Source: JAPSGB01 sp963775185
GTDB lineage: Bacteria; Myxococcota_A; Polyangia; Polyangiales; Polyangiaceae
Assembly (NCBI GenBank): GCA_963775185.1
Contig: CAVZIE010000023.1
Location: forward strand, 60,571-124,570
Length of the DNA: 64,000 nt
Reading direction: 5' to 3'
The notes beneath the pieces were generated by a model. It was given only the letters and a program-made list of their open reading frames with translations. It did not search any database and had not been told where the DNA came from. A program made the translations under genes and the position numbers. Below, one piece after another: positions 27,304-37,519 of the stretch (positions are counted from its first letter, which is position 1; each line of letters begins with the position of its first letter).

Positions 27304-27572
27304 GGGGATGTCGGTCCGGCGCGAAACCGCGCTCTCCTGGGAATCAGGCGGAGAGAACGCGGAACCGGGGGGATGCACAGGAAGGGCGGAAGGGCGGAAG
27401 ATTTTGGGATGGGACGGACGAAGAGATTGGGTGCGCTGATCGAGGTGCACCGCTGGCTTGCTACGGCTCACGCCTGGATTCGCCGAATCCCTGGAAACCT
27501 TCCGCGATTCCGTCCTTCCTGTGAGGAGATCTCTCCGGGAACGCTGGATTCCGCGCCGGACCGGCAATCCCG
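27304..27572. mobile_element. MITE-like composite inverted element
   Basis: Terminal inverted copies of the palindromic element (27304-27328 forward, 27546-27572 reverse) enclose inverted copies of the family-2 repeat (27371-27422 forward, 27491-27522 reverse). There is no coding potential inside. The nested symmetry matches 7788-8317, where remnant genes are enclosed. No transposase of its own; mobility is inferred from structure alone. Confidence 0.5.
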
Positions 27573-27639
27573 AACGCCGCTGCCCCGCGTCATCGACGAC
27601 GGAGCGCGCGAAGCCGATGCGGCGCGATGCCGCTCCATG

Positions 27640-27752
27640 GGGATGCACAGGAAGGGCGGAAGGGCGGAAGGGCGGAAGGTTCGGGGATGGGACGGACGAC
27701 CCTTCCGTTCTTCCGCCCTCCCTGTGAAACCCAAACGAGGGGATTTCAGAGC
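27640..27752. repeat. Second family-2 inverted pair
   Basis: GATGCACAGGAAGGGCGGAA with one extra GGGCGGAAG unit (27640-27700) is followed at once by its inverted partner CCTTCCGTTCTTCCGCCCTC (27701-27720) and the flank AACGAGGGGATTTCAG. The two could fold into a large hairpin, ending 5 bp before the stop of the minus-strand lipoprotein gene. Confidence 0.6.
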
Positions 27753-27756
27753 GCGC

Positions 27757-29365
27757 TCACCGCTCAGAGGCGGTCGCGGGCGGCGGCGTGGGCGCGACCC
27801 AGCGCAGCGGCCCCACGGCCAGGTGCGTCGCGTCCGGTGCGCCGCCCTCGGTCACCAGCACGCGACCGTCGCGGGCGACGGCCAGCGGCAGCTTGTCGAC
27901 GCTGCCGAGCACGCGCACCGCGGACAGATCGACGACCGTCGCTGCCGGCGCGTCCTCCGCCCACGTCGCGACCGCCACGATCGGCCCGGCCTGGTACGCC
28001 GGGTCGCCGACGTAGCCGGGGATGAAGTCTCCCGGCAGCGCGGCTGTCGTGTGCGCTGTCCGCGTCGAACACGACCAGCGACCGAGCGCGGATCAGCAGC
28101 GCGCGCGCGCCCCAGGTCGCGGCGACCCGGTCGTCCTTGTTCAGCACCTCGACTCGCTTCCGATCGAGATCGATCAACGCCGTGTCGGTGCCGGGATGGA
28201 ACGCGAAGAGGCGCTCGGGCGCCGCATCCGGCCAGCTGTCGGCGTCGGCGGCGCCCAGATCGAAGCCGGTCGATTGCCGGAGCCCCACGCCCAGCAGCTC
28301 GACGGGCGGGCGCAGCTTCGCGCCGCTGCACGCAGCGACGACCAGGCCGCGCGACGGATCGGCGTGGAGCACCCGCGCGAAGCACTTGGCGTCGGCGAGC
28401 TCGACCCGGGCTCCGCTGCCGCGATCGAGCAGCAGGCGATCGTTCTCGTCGCGCACCAGCACCGCGGTGCCGAATGGCGCGACGAAGCCCGGAACGGCGC
28501 GCGCCGTGCCGCCGCTGGACGGGGCGACGGCCACGACGGGCGTGTCGCCGCGATCGAGCCAGGCGTTGTAGCCGGCGACCGGAGCGTGGCAGCGCCAGTC
28601 GTTCTTCTTCCGTTCCGGCACCGGCCAGCCGAGTCTTCCGTTCTTGTTCGTGTCGTTCACGATCATGTGGAGCACGACCAGCTGCCCGTCCGGCGACAGC
28701 TCGGCGCGCCAGAGCTTGCCCGGACCGGGATCGACGTGGGCCTCCTTGCCCGTCGCCAGATCGCGCACCACGACGTCGCTCCGCGGGGCTCTGCGCCGGA
28801 CAAACATCAGCCGGCTGCCCTGGGCATCGAAGGACACGGCGCGATGCGCGGCGTAGGGCGTGCCGTCGTCGCGGGCGTCGGCGCCTTCGAGCGTCGTCTC
28901 CGTTCCGGCGTGTGCGTCGATGAGCACGAGCTTGCCGGCCCGCTTCACCACCAACCAGCGGCCGGTGTCGTCGAACGCGGCCAGCTCGTCGATGGCCGTG
29001 GGCGCGGCGTCGCCGATGACGAGCATGGACGCGAGCGCGTCGCCGCCGAGCTCGCCGGACGGCCCGATGCTCACCTCGAGCTTGCCGTTGCCGTCGGTGT
29101 CGGCGCCGGCGACGCACGTGGCGACCCAACTCGCGTCGCGCCCGGCGGCCTCGAACACTAGCGGTGTCGCGCCGCCGATGGGTCCCTTCGCGGTCGGCGC
29201 AGGCGGCGCCTGCGCGGGCTTCGGCTTCGAGCTGGCGAGCGGTGGCGGCGGCGGCGCGGACGCGCGTGGACGCGCGCGCGGCGGCGCCACCGGCGCGGGC
29301 AGGGGCGCCGGCGCGCAGGCGGCGAACGCGAGCGCGAGCGCGACCGAAGCTGTTCGTGCCGACAT
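27757..29365 (-). pseudogene. Frameshifted beta-propeller-like lipoprotein
   Basis: ATG at 29365 with lipoprotein signal MSARTASVALALAFAAC and a Pro/Ala spacer. Then ~430 residues with repeated beta blades that look like a WD40/TolB-type propeller (VVKRAGKLVLIDAHAG, DVVVRDLATGKEAHV, KLWRAELSPDGQLVVLHMI). Near 28050 the frame changes: after SLVVFDADSA the continuation (ALPGDFIPGYVGDPAYQAG, then WAEDAPAATVVDLSAVRVLG) is in another frame and ends ATASER at 27757. One extra base (or two missing) explains it. If corrected, a ~535-aa outer-membrane lipoprotein of unknown role. It is divergent from the small lipoprotein gene at 29392, 26 bp away. Confidence 0.65.
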
Positions 29366-29378
29366 GCGCGATCTGTTC

Positions 29379-29384
29379 TAGCAT
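29379..29384 (+). promoter_or_regulatory. -10 hexamer of a probable leaderless promoter
   Basis: TAGCAT ends 7 nt before the ATG at 29392, within a 26-bp divergent gap. Confidence 0.35.
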
Positions 29385-29391
29385 CCGACGC

Positions 29392-29856
29392 ATGCGCCGT
29401 GGTCTGGTCGTGGTTCTCGCTGCACTCGCCGCCGCCGGTTGCGGGAGCAAGGGCGTGGTGACGCTCTCCGCAAGCGTGCCGAACGCCCAGCTCCAGGTCG
29501 CGACGGTGGCGCTCGGAACGAAGCTGAGCGGCAGCTTCGATCTGCGCCTTGATCTCGGAGAGCGCGCGGACAAGGCGCTCGATCTCACGCCGGACAAGTT
29601 CTCGGTGCTGGGCGCGGGGGATGCGACGATCGTGCCGACGCTCTCGGCGGCGACGACGGAGTCGTATCCGGTTCACGTGAACGTCGGGCAAGCGCGCACG
29701 CTCACGTACACGCTCGACGACAAGAATCCGCTGGACGCCTCGGCCCAGACCGCGCTGTGCGCCGGCCCGGTGCGGATATCCGGAAGTGTCACCGACGCCG
29801 GCGGCGCGTCCTTCCCGGCGACCAGCGCGGAGTTCAACGTCGACGGGTGTCCGTAG
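29392..29856 (+). CDS. Small lipoprotein of unknown function
   Basis: 154 aa. MRRGLVVVLAALAAAGC is a textbook lipoprotein signal (lipobox AAGC). The mature part is predicted beta-rich (TLSASVPNAQLQVATVALGT, SGSFDLRLDLGE, ISGSVTDAGGASFPATSAEF) and ends in VDGCP. No known motif. It is divergent from a frameshifted propeller-like lipoprotein and followed by a decayed gene and an insertion sequence, so it stands alone. Confidence 0.7.
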   Translation: MRRGLVVVLAALAAAGCGSKGVVTLSASVPNAQLQVATVALGTKLSGSFDLRLDLGERADKALDLTPDKFSVLGAGDATIVPTLSAATTESYPVHVNVGQARTLTYTLDDKNPLDASAQTALCAGPVRISGSVTDAGGASFPATSAEFNVDGCP

Positions 29857-29951
29857 CGCCGGACGACCCGACGCGGCGCTGATCGTCGTGGAGCGGCGTT
29901 ATTCAGGAGCGCGGGGCGTGTGATGGATGCAGCGCGTCAACACTCCTCCGC

Positions 29952-29996
29952 CGCCCGGCGGCGGGCGGGTCGGGCGACCCGCCGCCGGGCGGGCGA
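29952..29996. repeat. GC-rich inverted repeat upstream of the four-helix-bundle remnant
   Basis: CGCCCGGCGGCGGG-CGGGTC and GACCC-GCCGCCGGGCG can form a long hairpin immediately before the AAGGAG site of the next gene. Could be a terminator for the upstream lipoprotein or part of the inserted unit. Confidence 0.4.
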
Positions 29997-30010
29997 AAGG
30001 AGACTCGACC

Positions 30011-30336
30011 ATGCGCTTCCACACTCTCGACCTCGCCCTCGCCGCCCAGCGGGCCATCGTGCCGTTGGTCCACCGCGTCCAGCGCCACGATCGCAAGCTG
30101 GCGCAGCAACTGAAGGACGCGACCAACAGCTTCGTGCTCGAATCTCGGGGAGGGGGCCTACTCCGATCCCCGGCACGCGGCGCAGCCGCTACCAGAGCTC
30201 CGCCGGCAGCGCCGGCGAGGTGCGCATGGGCCTGCATGCGGCCGTGGGCTGGGGCTACCTGCGCCACGGCGAGGCAGAGCCCGCGCTCGGGCATCTGGAT
30301 CGCCTGCTCGCTTCCCTGTGGAAACTCACCCACTGA
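30011..30336 (+). pseudogene. Four-helix-bundle protein (23S rRNA IVS-type), frameshifted
   Basis: With a clear AAAGGAG site, the gene starts MRFHTLDLALAAQRAIVPLV, then HDRKLAQQLKDATNSFVL. This is the start of the four-helix-bundle family (PF05635) originally found in 23S rRNA intervening sequences. The conserved continuation appears as GAYSDPRHAAQ in a second frame and RYQSSAGSAGEVRMG to the end (LDRLLASLWKLTH) in a third. Two single-base insertions, near 30138 and 30185, account for this. The intact product would be ~108 aa. It lies directly upstream of an ISAs1-like transposase gene. Confidence 0.7.
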
Positions 30337-30343
30337 ACACGAC

Positions 30344-31855
30344 CGCCCCGGCGTCGCGCGAGCGGCGCCGGGGCGGATCCATCGAATGCCTGACGCTGCT
30401 TTCGCGACAGATCGAGTTGCAACAAAACGACCACCACACGATCGAGCGCAGGCGACACCATCCTGCTCTGTGTCGTGTGGTGGCGGCAACAGTGAAGGAG
30501 GAGCGGATGGCGCAAAGCACACGTACCAAACGAAGGATCATCGGTATGCTCGCGAAGCGACTGGGCGAAGCGCGGCTCGACGAGGTCGCGGATCCGCGCG
30601 ACGCGCGCGGCCGGCGCTGGTCGCTACCGGCGCTCTTGTCGGGCGCGTTGCTCGGGCTCGTCGCCGGGAGCCGGAATTTGAAGGAGGTCGAAGCGTTGAC
30701 GGACGAGCTCACGCCCGCCGTCGCGCACAGGCTCGGCATCCCGCGTCGGCTGCCGGACACCACGCTGCGCGACGCGCTCTCGATGCTCGACCCGGACGAC
30801 CTGCGCCCGCTGCTGCACGACACTGTCAGGAGCGCGCGCCGGAGGAAGGCGCTCGACCCGGACGACCTGCCCTTCGGCGTCGTCGCACTCGACGGCAAGG
30901 CCACGTTGGTGCCTGCGTGCGACGACTTCTTCGCGCAGCGGCAGACCGCCGGCGAGGACGCGGCTGTGGCCGGTGCCGTGCGTACCGTCACCGCCACGCT
31001 GGTCAGCAGCCGGGCGCGACCCGTCGTCGATGTGACGTCGATTCCGGCGAGCACCAACGAGATGGGCTGCTTCGCGCGGGCGCTCGACGCCGTGATGGCG
31101 GTGTACGGCCGGAGCGACCTGTTCCGGCTCGTCACGTACGATGCCGGCGCGTGCTCGAAGGACAATGCCCAGGCCGTGCGCAAGCACGGCCTGCACTACC
31201 TCTTCGGCCTGAAGGCATCGCAGCCCACGCTCTACAACGAAGCCGCCCTGTGGCTCGGCTGCCGCCAGCCTGACGAGGCCAACGCGACGACATCCGACGT
31301 GCACGGCGACGAGACCGTCGTGCGGCGCCTCTACATCGGCGAAGCGACGGCGGCGCCGGAAGGCTGGGACCACCTGCGCACCGTGCTCCGCGTCGAGATG
31401 GAGACGCTGGACCCGGCTGGCACTCGAACGAACATCGAGAACCGCTACTTCGTCGCGAGCTTGCCGCGCTCTCGCCTGACCGACGCCCAATGGCTCCTGC
31501 TCGTACGTCGTCACTGGGGCGTCGAGACGTCGCACCAGATCCTCGATGTCGCCTTCAAGGAGGACGACCATCCGTGGATCGAGCAGAATCCGCGCGCCAC
31601 CGTTGTCGTCATGGTGCTTCGCCGCATCGCGTACACGCTGCTCGCACTGTGGCGCGGCGTGACGTTGCGCAGCGACGAGCAGCGAAACCGGCCCTGGCGG
31701 AAGGTGATGCGCGACGTCGAGCTCGCCGTGATCAAGGCGACGACGGACCAGCTCGCGGGGCTACGCCGTCACCGGCTGGCGCCGGCTCCGGCGTAGCCGA
31801 CAGGAGGCCTTGCGCCGCCCGCTCTTTGAAAACATCCCGCCCCGGTCGCCCCGGA
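30344..31855 (+). mobile_element. ISAs1-like insertion sequence (ends approximate)
   Basis: The element is defined by its transposase gene. A perfect 11-bp hairpin CCGCCCCGGCG/CGCCGGGGCGG (30344-30376) lies on the left. A related CCGCCCCGGTCGCCCCGG sequence follows TCTTTGAAAACA on the right near 31840. These may mark the ends, but true terminal repeats and target duplications were not resolved by eye. Confidence 0.45.
30507..31796 (+). CDS. ISAs1-family-like transposase
   Basis: 429 aa, ATG with a GGAGGAG site. The N-terminal DDE_Tnp_1-associated domain (LGEARLDEVADPRDARGRRW, SLPALLSGALLGLVAGSRNL) is followed by a DDE catalytic core. Probable catalytic residues lie in VALDGKA (~128), VTYDAGACS (~212) and the C-terminal HWGVETSHQILDVAFKED (E ~340), the standard ISAs1 signature region with RYFVASL before it. 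The frame is intact, so the element may still be active. It sits between a decayed four-helix-bundle gene and the mutase promoter. Confidence 0.88.
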   Translation: MAQSTRTKRRIIGMLAKRLGEARLDEVADPRDARGRRWSLPALLSGALLGLVAGSRNLKEVEALTDELTPAVAHRLGIPRRLPDTTLRDALSMLDPDDLRPLLHDTVRSARRRKALDPDDLPFGVVALDGKATLVPACDDFFAQRQTAGEDAAVAGAVRTVTATLVSSRARPVVDVTSIPASTNEMGCFARALDAVMAVYGRSDLFRLVTYDAGACSKDNAQAVRKHGLHYLFGLKASQPTLYNEAALWLGCRQPDEANATTSDVHGDETVVRRLYIGEATAAPEGWDHLRTVLRVEMETLDPAGTRTNIENRYFVASLPRSRLTDAQWLLLVRRHWGVETSHQILDVAFKEDDHPWIEQNPRATVVVMVLRRIAYTLLALWRGVTLRSDEQRNRPWRKVMRDVELAVIKATTDQLAGLRRHRLAPAPA

Positions 31856-32035
31856 CCCGGCCACCGCCCCCGATGGCCGCGGCGCGGAGCGTCCGCGGCG
31901 GTCACCGCCGCCGCCGCCGGCCCCGTCACCGACCCTGTCACGGTCGCTGGGAGCCGGAGCAACGGACTCGGCCCGACGAAACCGATCTCCGCTGGGCTCG
32001 GGCGCGCGCCCGTAGCGCCGCGCCGGGAACGGCGC

Positions 32036-32041
32036 TAGTTT
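32036..32041 (+). promoter_or_regulatory. -10 hexamer of a probable leaderless promoter (mutase)
   Basis: GCTAGTTT: TAGTTT ends 6 nt before the ATG; no Shine-Dalgarno. Confidence 0.45.
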
Positions 32042-32047
32042 CGTCTG

Positions 32048-33772
<1,725 letters not shown>

Positions 33773-33776
33773 GACG

Positions 33777-34610
33777 CTATTCCTTCTTGGGCGGCCGGCT
33801 GCTCGGGCGCGCCGGCGGATAGCTGCTGGTGCGGTCGCCGCCGGGGATCGGCGAGGTGCGCGGGCGATCGGAGCGCAGCGACAGCGGTTCGGGGGGTTGG
33901 CTCGGCGCGCCCGGCGGCGCGGAGAGGATCCGCTCCACCTCGTCCGAGAGGCGCGGTTGCGTGGTGCGGCGCACGAGGCGTTGGGTCGTCTTGCGCCGCT
34001 TGTCCACGGTCGGCTCGGTGGTCTCCGCGACCGGCGGCGCGCGGTATCTCGCCGTCACGTTGGCGCGATCCCCGAACACGCCGGACACGAGCTCCATGCC
34101 GTCGACGCTCGCTTCGCGGCAGTAGCGCTGTGCCGCCCGGATCGCGCCGGAGGCGACGTGGCGCAGGATCCGCGCGGAGCGCGGGCGCCCGGGGATGCCG
34201 AGGGTGAGCGAGAAGCCGGTGTCCGTCGGCGAGAGCTCGAACATCATCTGCACGGCGATGAACGGCCACTCCAGCGGCGCGCGCATGCGCGCGACCGTCC
34301 CCAGCAGATCGCCGACCACCAGCATGTTGCCTTGCGACACGGTGCGCGCGACCAGATCGAAGCTGGCCGTCTCCAGCAGACGACCCGAGCCGTCGCCGAG
34401 CATCGTGTCCATCGCCAACAGGACTTCTTCTCCGTCGTCGAGCGAGATCGTGTCCGACGGCGTGCTCGCGTTCAGCACGCTCGCGTCGGCGTGGGTCCGT
34501 AGCCGGTCCGGAAGCCGCCCCTGCAGGCGCGACAGAGTACCGGCGCCCTGCTCGCGTTCCGCAGCGCGCAACATGTCGCGCAAGAATCGGACTCTGAGTT
34601 GGGCGGGCAT
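33777..34610 (-). CDS. DUF2378-like myxobacterial protein
   Basis: 277 aa. Residues 1-~180 form one compact domain (MPAQLRVRFLRDMLRAAERE, AMDTMLGDGSGRLLETASFD, LSPTDTGFSLTLGIPGRPRS, ILRHVASGAIRAAQRYCREA) reminiscent of the TIGR02265/DUF2378 proteins expanded in Myxococcota. The rest is a basic, Pro/Ser/Arg-rich disordered tail with TTQRLVRRTTQPRLSDEVE. Cytoplasmic, no membrane segment. Its start lies close to or inside the end of the frameshifted PLP-enzyme gene, which suggests co-transcription. Family assignment is tentative; molecular role unknown. Confidence 0.5.
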   Translation of the reverse strand: MPAQLRVRFLRDMLRAAEREQGAGTLSRLQGRLPDRLRTHADASVLNASTPSDTISLDDGEEVLLAMDTMLGDGSGRLLETASFDLVARTVSQGNMLVVGDLLGTVARMRAPLEWPFIAVQMMFELSPTDTGFSLTLGIPGRPRSARILRHVASGAIRAAQRYCREASVDGMELVSGVFGDRANVTARYRAPPVAETTEPTVDKRRKTTQRLVRRTTQPRLSDEVERILSAPPGAPSQPPEPLSLRSDRPRTSPIPGGDRTSSYPPARPSSRPPKKE

Positions 34611-34652
34611 CGAAGCTCCGGGAGTATACGCCTGCCCGCCGGTAGCGACAAA

Positions 34653-35867
34653 TCAAGGCGCGTGCGCGTCAGAGCGTCCAGCGCCGCGCGCACATCCGCC
34701 ACGAGATCGTCGGCGTCCTCGATGCCGACGGACAGGCGGATCAGCGCCGGATCGATCGACAGCTCCTTGAGTTGCTCCTCGGAAAGCTCGGAATAGCTCA
34801 TGATCGCCGGCTGCTCGATCAGCGTCTCCACGCCGCCGAGGGACGCCGCGATCCGCGCCAGCTGGCAGCCGTCCACGACGCGAGAGGCGGCGGCGCGGCC
34901 GCCGTCCACCACGAAGCTCACGACGCCCCCGGCGCCGTGCATCTGGACGGGTGGCGATTTCGTGGCTCGGATGGCTGGGCAGACCTGGGTAGTACACGCG
35001 CTGCACGGCGGGATGCGCCTCCAGCATGCGCGCGACGGCGAGCGCCGTCGCGTTCTGGCGCTCGACGCGCACGCCCAGCGTCTTGAGCCCGCGCGCGATC
35101 AGGAACGCCGCGTGCGGATCCAGCACGCTGCCCAGCACGCCGCGAGCTTCCCGGACCAGCGACACCAGGTGCGACGGCCCGGCGACCACGCCGCCGAGCA
35201 CGTCGTTGTGCCCGGCGAGGTACTTGGTCGCGCTGTGGACCACGAGATCCACGCCGTAGCCGAGCGGACGGCAGTTCACAGGCGTCGCGAACGTGGCATC
35301 GACGAGCGTCCGGATCCGTTTCCGCGCCTTGACGACAGCAACCAGCCTCTCCAGATCGATGCAATAGAGATACGGGTTCGTGGGAGATTCACTGATCACG
35401 AGACGCGTGTTGTCCCGCAGCGCCGCCTGCATGGCGTCGAGGTCGCCCGGCGGCACGATGCTGTGATCGATGCCGAAGCGGGCGAGCGTGCCAACGACGA
35501 GCTGGCGCGTCCGCCGGTAGCAGTCGCGGAAGAGCACCACGTGATCGCCGGCCTTCAACAGCGCGAGCGTCGCCGTGCTCACGGCGGCCATGCCGCTGGC
35601 GAAGGCGACGGCGTCGTCCGCGGCCTCGAGCGCCGCGATCCGCTTCTCGAGCTCGCGCACCGTCGGGTTGCCGTAGCGCCCGTACTCTTCACGCTCGGGA
35701 TCGGGATCCTCGCCGCGCATGTAGCGCTCGAGATCGGCGGTGTCGTCGAAGGTGTAGGTCGCCGTCTGTGCGATCGGCGCGGCCAGCGTGTGATGCGGCT
35801 GCTTGCGCGACGTGCCGGCGTGGACGGCTTGTGTCGAGGTGGCGGTGTTGTCCGGTTTGTCGGTCAC
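34653..35867 (-). pseudogene. Cystathionine gamma-synthase/lyase-family PLP enzyme, frameshifted
   Basis: GTG start with VTDKPDNTATSTQAVHAG; the Cys/Met-metabolism PLP fold is clear. Motifs: YGRYGNPTVRELEKRIAALE, AFASGMAAVSTATLALLKAG, SESPTNPYLYCIDLERL, and the Schiff-base lysine K215 in HSATKYLAGHNDVLGG. After GLPSHPSHEIATR, near 34957, an extra C shifts the frame. The continuation QMHGAGGVVSFVVDGG...SYSELSEEQLKELSIDPALI is in another frame that has no stop before 34472, so a further indel near the end is possible. Corrected length ~400 aa. Members catalyse O-acyl/succinyl-homoserine sulfhydrylation or trans-sulfuration; which one is unclear. Confidence 0.78.
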
Positions 35868-35944
35868 GGAAGTCGAAGCTCTATCCGCAAACCGGGCGTG
35901 AAGCCAATCGCCGTTGGCGCGTTCCGTGCACTGCTCCAGCGTCG

Positions 35945-36565
35945 ATGCGACACAGGGCGATTTCCCCTGCAACCGGCCGGAGCCGGCGTGCCGTCGCGGC
36001 ACACGTGTGCGCGGCCGGTGTCGTCCTCGCGACGCTGCTGGCGGCGCGCGGCGCGGTCGCCCAGCCCGACCGCAGCGGCTTCGAGCCGGTCGACTTCGAC
36101 CAGACCGCCGAGCCCGCGGGGCCGCCAGAGCAGCTCGCGTTCCGCCCCGGCCCACCGCCGGCGGGGTATCACGTCGAGCAGCGCGCGCGCGGCGGGCTCG
36201 TCGTAACCGGCGGGCTCGTGCTGGCGGCGGGGTACGGGCCGGCGTTCGCGCTGGCCGTGTTCGCGGCGCGGCAGCCGGGCTGCACGAGTCGCTACGACGA
36301 CGAGTGCGCGCACGTGGGCTACCTGGAGCAGGGCTTCATTCCCGTGCTCGGGCCGCTACTCGTGTTGCCGGAGGCTTGCGGCTCGGGCGGCGTCGCCGAA
36401 GGCTGCGCCATCGTCGCCGCCGACGCGGCGGTGCAGGGGCTCGGCCTGTACTTGATCGCGAGAGGCCTGCAGAAGCGCCCGGTGTTCGTGCGCGACCACG
36501 TCGCGTTGCTGCCGTGGTCCGCAGGCGGCCACGGCGGCGGTCTGTCCGCGATCGGGACGTTCTGA
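35945..36565 (+). CDS. Exported protein with membrane segments, unknown function
   Basis: 206 aa. A probable signal peptide (RRAVAAHVCAAGVVLATLLA…GAVAQ) is followed by an acidic/Pro stretch. Then come two hydrophobic segments (GGLVVTGGLVLAAGYGPAFA and VGYLEQGFIPVLGPLLVLPE) with four Cys between them, and a final AADAAVQGLGLYLIARGL. The pattern resembles small lipid-embedded envelope proteins common in Polyangia but no family is recognised. Divergent from the PLP-enzyme gene, 77 bp apart. No clear Shine-Dalgarno at this ATG; the start is chosen for the signal peptide. Confidence 0.55.
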   Translation: MRHRAISPATGRSRRAVAAHVCAAGVVLATLLAARGAVAQPDRSGFEPVDFDQTAEPAGPPEQLAFRPGPPPAGYHVEQRARGGLVVTGGLVLAAGYGPAFALAVFAARQPGCTSRYDDECAHVGYLEQGFIPVLGPLLVLPEACGSGGVAEGCAIVAADAAVQGLGLYLIARGLQKRPVFVRDHVALLPWSAGGHGGGLSAIGTF

Positions 36566-36579
36566 CGCGGCTCAGTCCT

Positions 36580-36599
36580 CGGGGGGTCTTGACCCCCCG
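36580..36599. terminator. Perfect hairpin between convergent genes
   Basis: CGGGGGGTC-TT-GACCCCCCG, 9 bp with a two-base loop, just after the stop at 36565. A further GCCGCCTGCGGCGG palindrome follows at ~36630. Probably a bidirectional terminator; no T-run. Confidence 0.45.
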
Positions 36600-36685
36600 C
36601 AGCTTGCTTTCGCAACTGCTCCCCCCGCCGCCTGCGGCGGGCTCGCTCCGCTCGCTTCACGCGTGAGCAGTATTTGCTCAGGCTT

Positions 36686-37429
36686 TCAGCTCTTGCCGAG
36701 CACTTCGGTGCCCAGCATGCTGCCGTGCGGCTGCGCCCACTTGCCGTCGAGCTTGTCGCCGACCTGGTAGACGACGACGCCGGCGCCCTTGCCCGCGGTG
36801 CCCCAGCCCACGGTGAGCACGCTGCCCTGGAGGATGCCGACCCCCGAGTACGAGTGGCCCGGGATGTTCCACGTCACGTTGTAGACCGGGCCGGTCGGCG
36901 AGATGGTCACGCTACCCGTGTACGCCTTGCCGCTGTCGCCGTCCTTGGCCTCGGTGATCTTGTAGGTGCCGCGCAGCCCGGCTGGGCCGGACAGCTTCTC
37001 GACGCCTGCGCGGCCCTGGCTCGACGAGGTGGCCCACTTGCCGTCGAGCGTGCCGCCGTCGACCGTGTACACCGCGACGCCGTACTCGTCGCCCAGCCCC
37101 CAGCCGACGCCGAGGATCTGCCCGTTGACGATGCCGACGCCCTTGTACGGCGGCGTGTTCGCGATGGTCCAGTCGAGCGAGTACATGTCGCCGTGCTTGG
37201 CGATCGCGACGCTTCCGGAGTAGCCCCCGCCGCCGCCCGGGTTGGACGCGGACAGGATCTTGTACTGGCCGGACACGTCGGCCGGGTTCACCGGTCCCGA
37301 AGGCGCCGCGGCGGTCGCTGCCGTCGTCGTCGCCGCGGTGCTGGTCGAAGCGCTCTTCTTCTTGCACGCGAGCAGCGCGAAGAAGACCATTGCGACCGCC
37401 GACAGCTGCGTGATGCGTCCCCTCGTCAT
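36686..37429 (-). CDS. Lipoprotein with two tandem beta domains
   Basis: 247 aa, strong AGGAGG site. Signal MTRGRITQLSAVAMVFFALLAC, then KKKSAS and a Thr/Ala spacer. Two ~90-residue repeats follow the same plan: GQYKILSASNPGGGGGYSGS...YSLDWTIANTPPYKGVGI..G..LGVGWG...GVAVYTVDGGTLDGKW, then GTYKITEAKDGDSGKAYTGS...YNVTWNIPGHSYSGVGI..G..LTVGWG...GVVVYQVGDKLDGKW. Internal duplication is unmistakable. The domain type recurs in bacterial secreted proteins but its function is not established. Convergent with the exported protein at 35945. Confidence 0.7.
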   Translation of the reverse strand: MTRGRITQLSAVAMVFFALLACKKKSASTSTAATTTAATAAAPSGPVNPADVSGQYKILSASNPGGGGGYSGSVAIAKHGDMYSLDWTIANTPPYKGVGIVNGQILGVGWGLGDEYGVAVYTVDGGTLDGKWATSSSQGRAGVEKLSGPAGLRGTYKITEAKDGDSGKAYTGSVTISPTGPVYNVTWNIPGHSYSGVGILQGSVLTVGWGTAGKGAGVVVYQVGDKLDGKWAQPHGSMLGTEVLGKS

Positions 37430-37475
37430 GGCTACCTCCTCTCCGTCCCATATCCGCCCGGACCTGGAATTGAAA

Positions 37476-37500
37476 GAGGGATGCGGGTCCGGCGCGGAAA
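37476..37500 (+). repeat. Palindromic element at the methyltransferase promoter
   Basis: GAGGGATGCGGGTCCGGCGC then GGAAA; it occupies the place where a -35 box of the TAGCTT promoter (37508) would be. Confidence 0.55.
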
Positions 37501-37507
37501 AACGCGC

Positions 37508-37513
37508 TAGCTT
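37508..37513 (+). promoter_or_regulatory. -10 hexamer of a probable leaderless promoter (methyltransferase)
   Basis: GCTAGCTT: TAGCTT ends 6 nt before the ATG at 37520; no Shine-Dalgarno is present. Confidence 0.45.
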
Positions 37514-37519
37514 TCCGCG

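Noticed and set aside
27310..27760. CRISPR array
   Set aside because: Repeats are in inverted pairs, not direct, with no regular spacers, and no cas genes are present.
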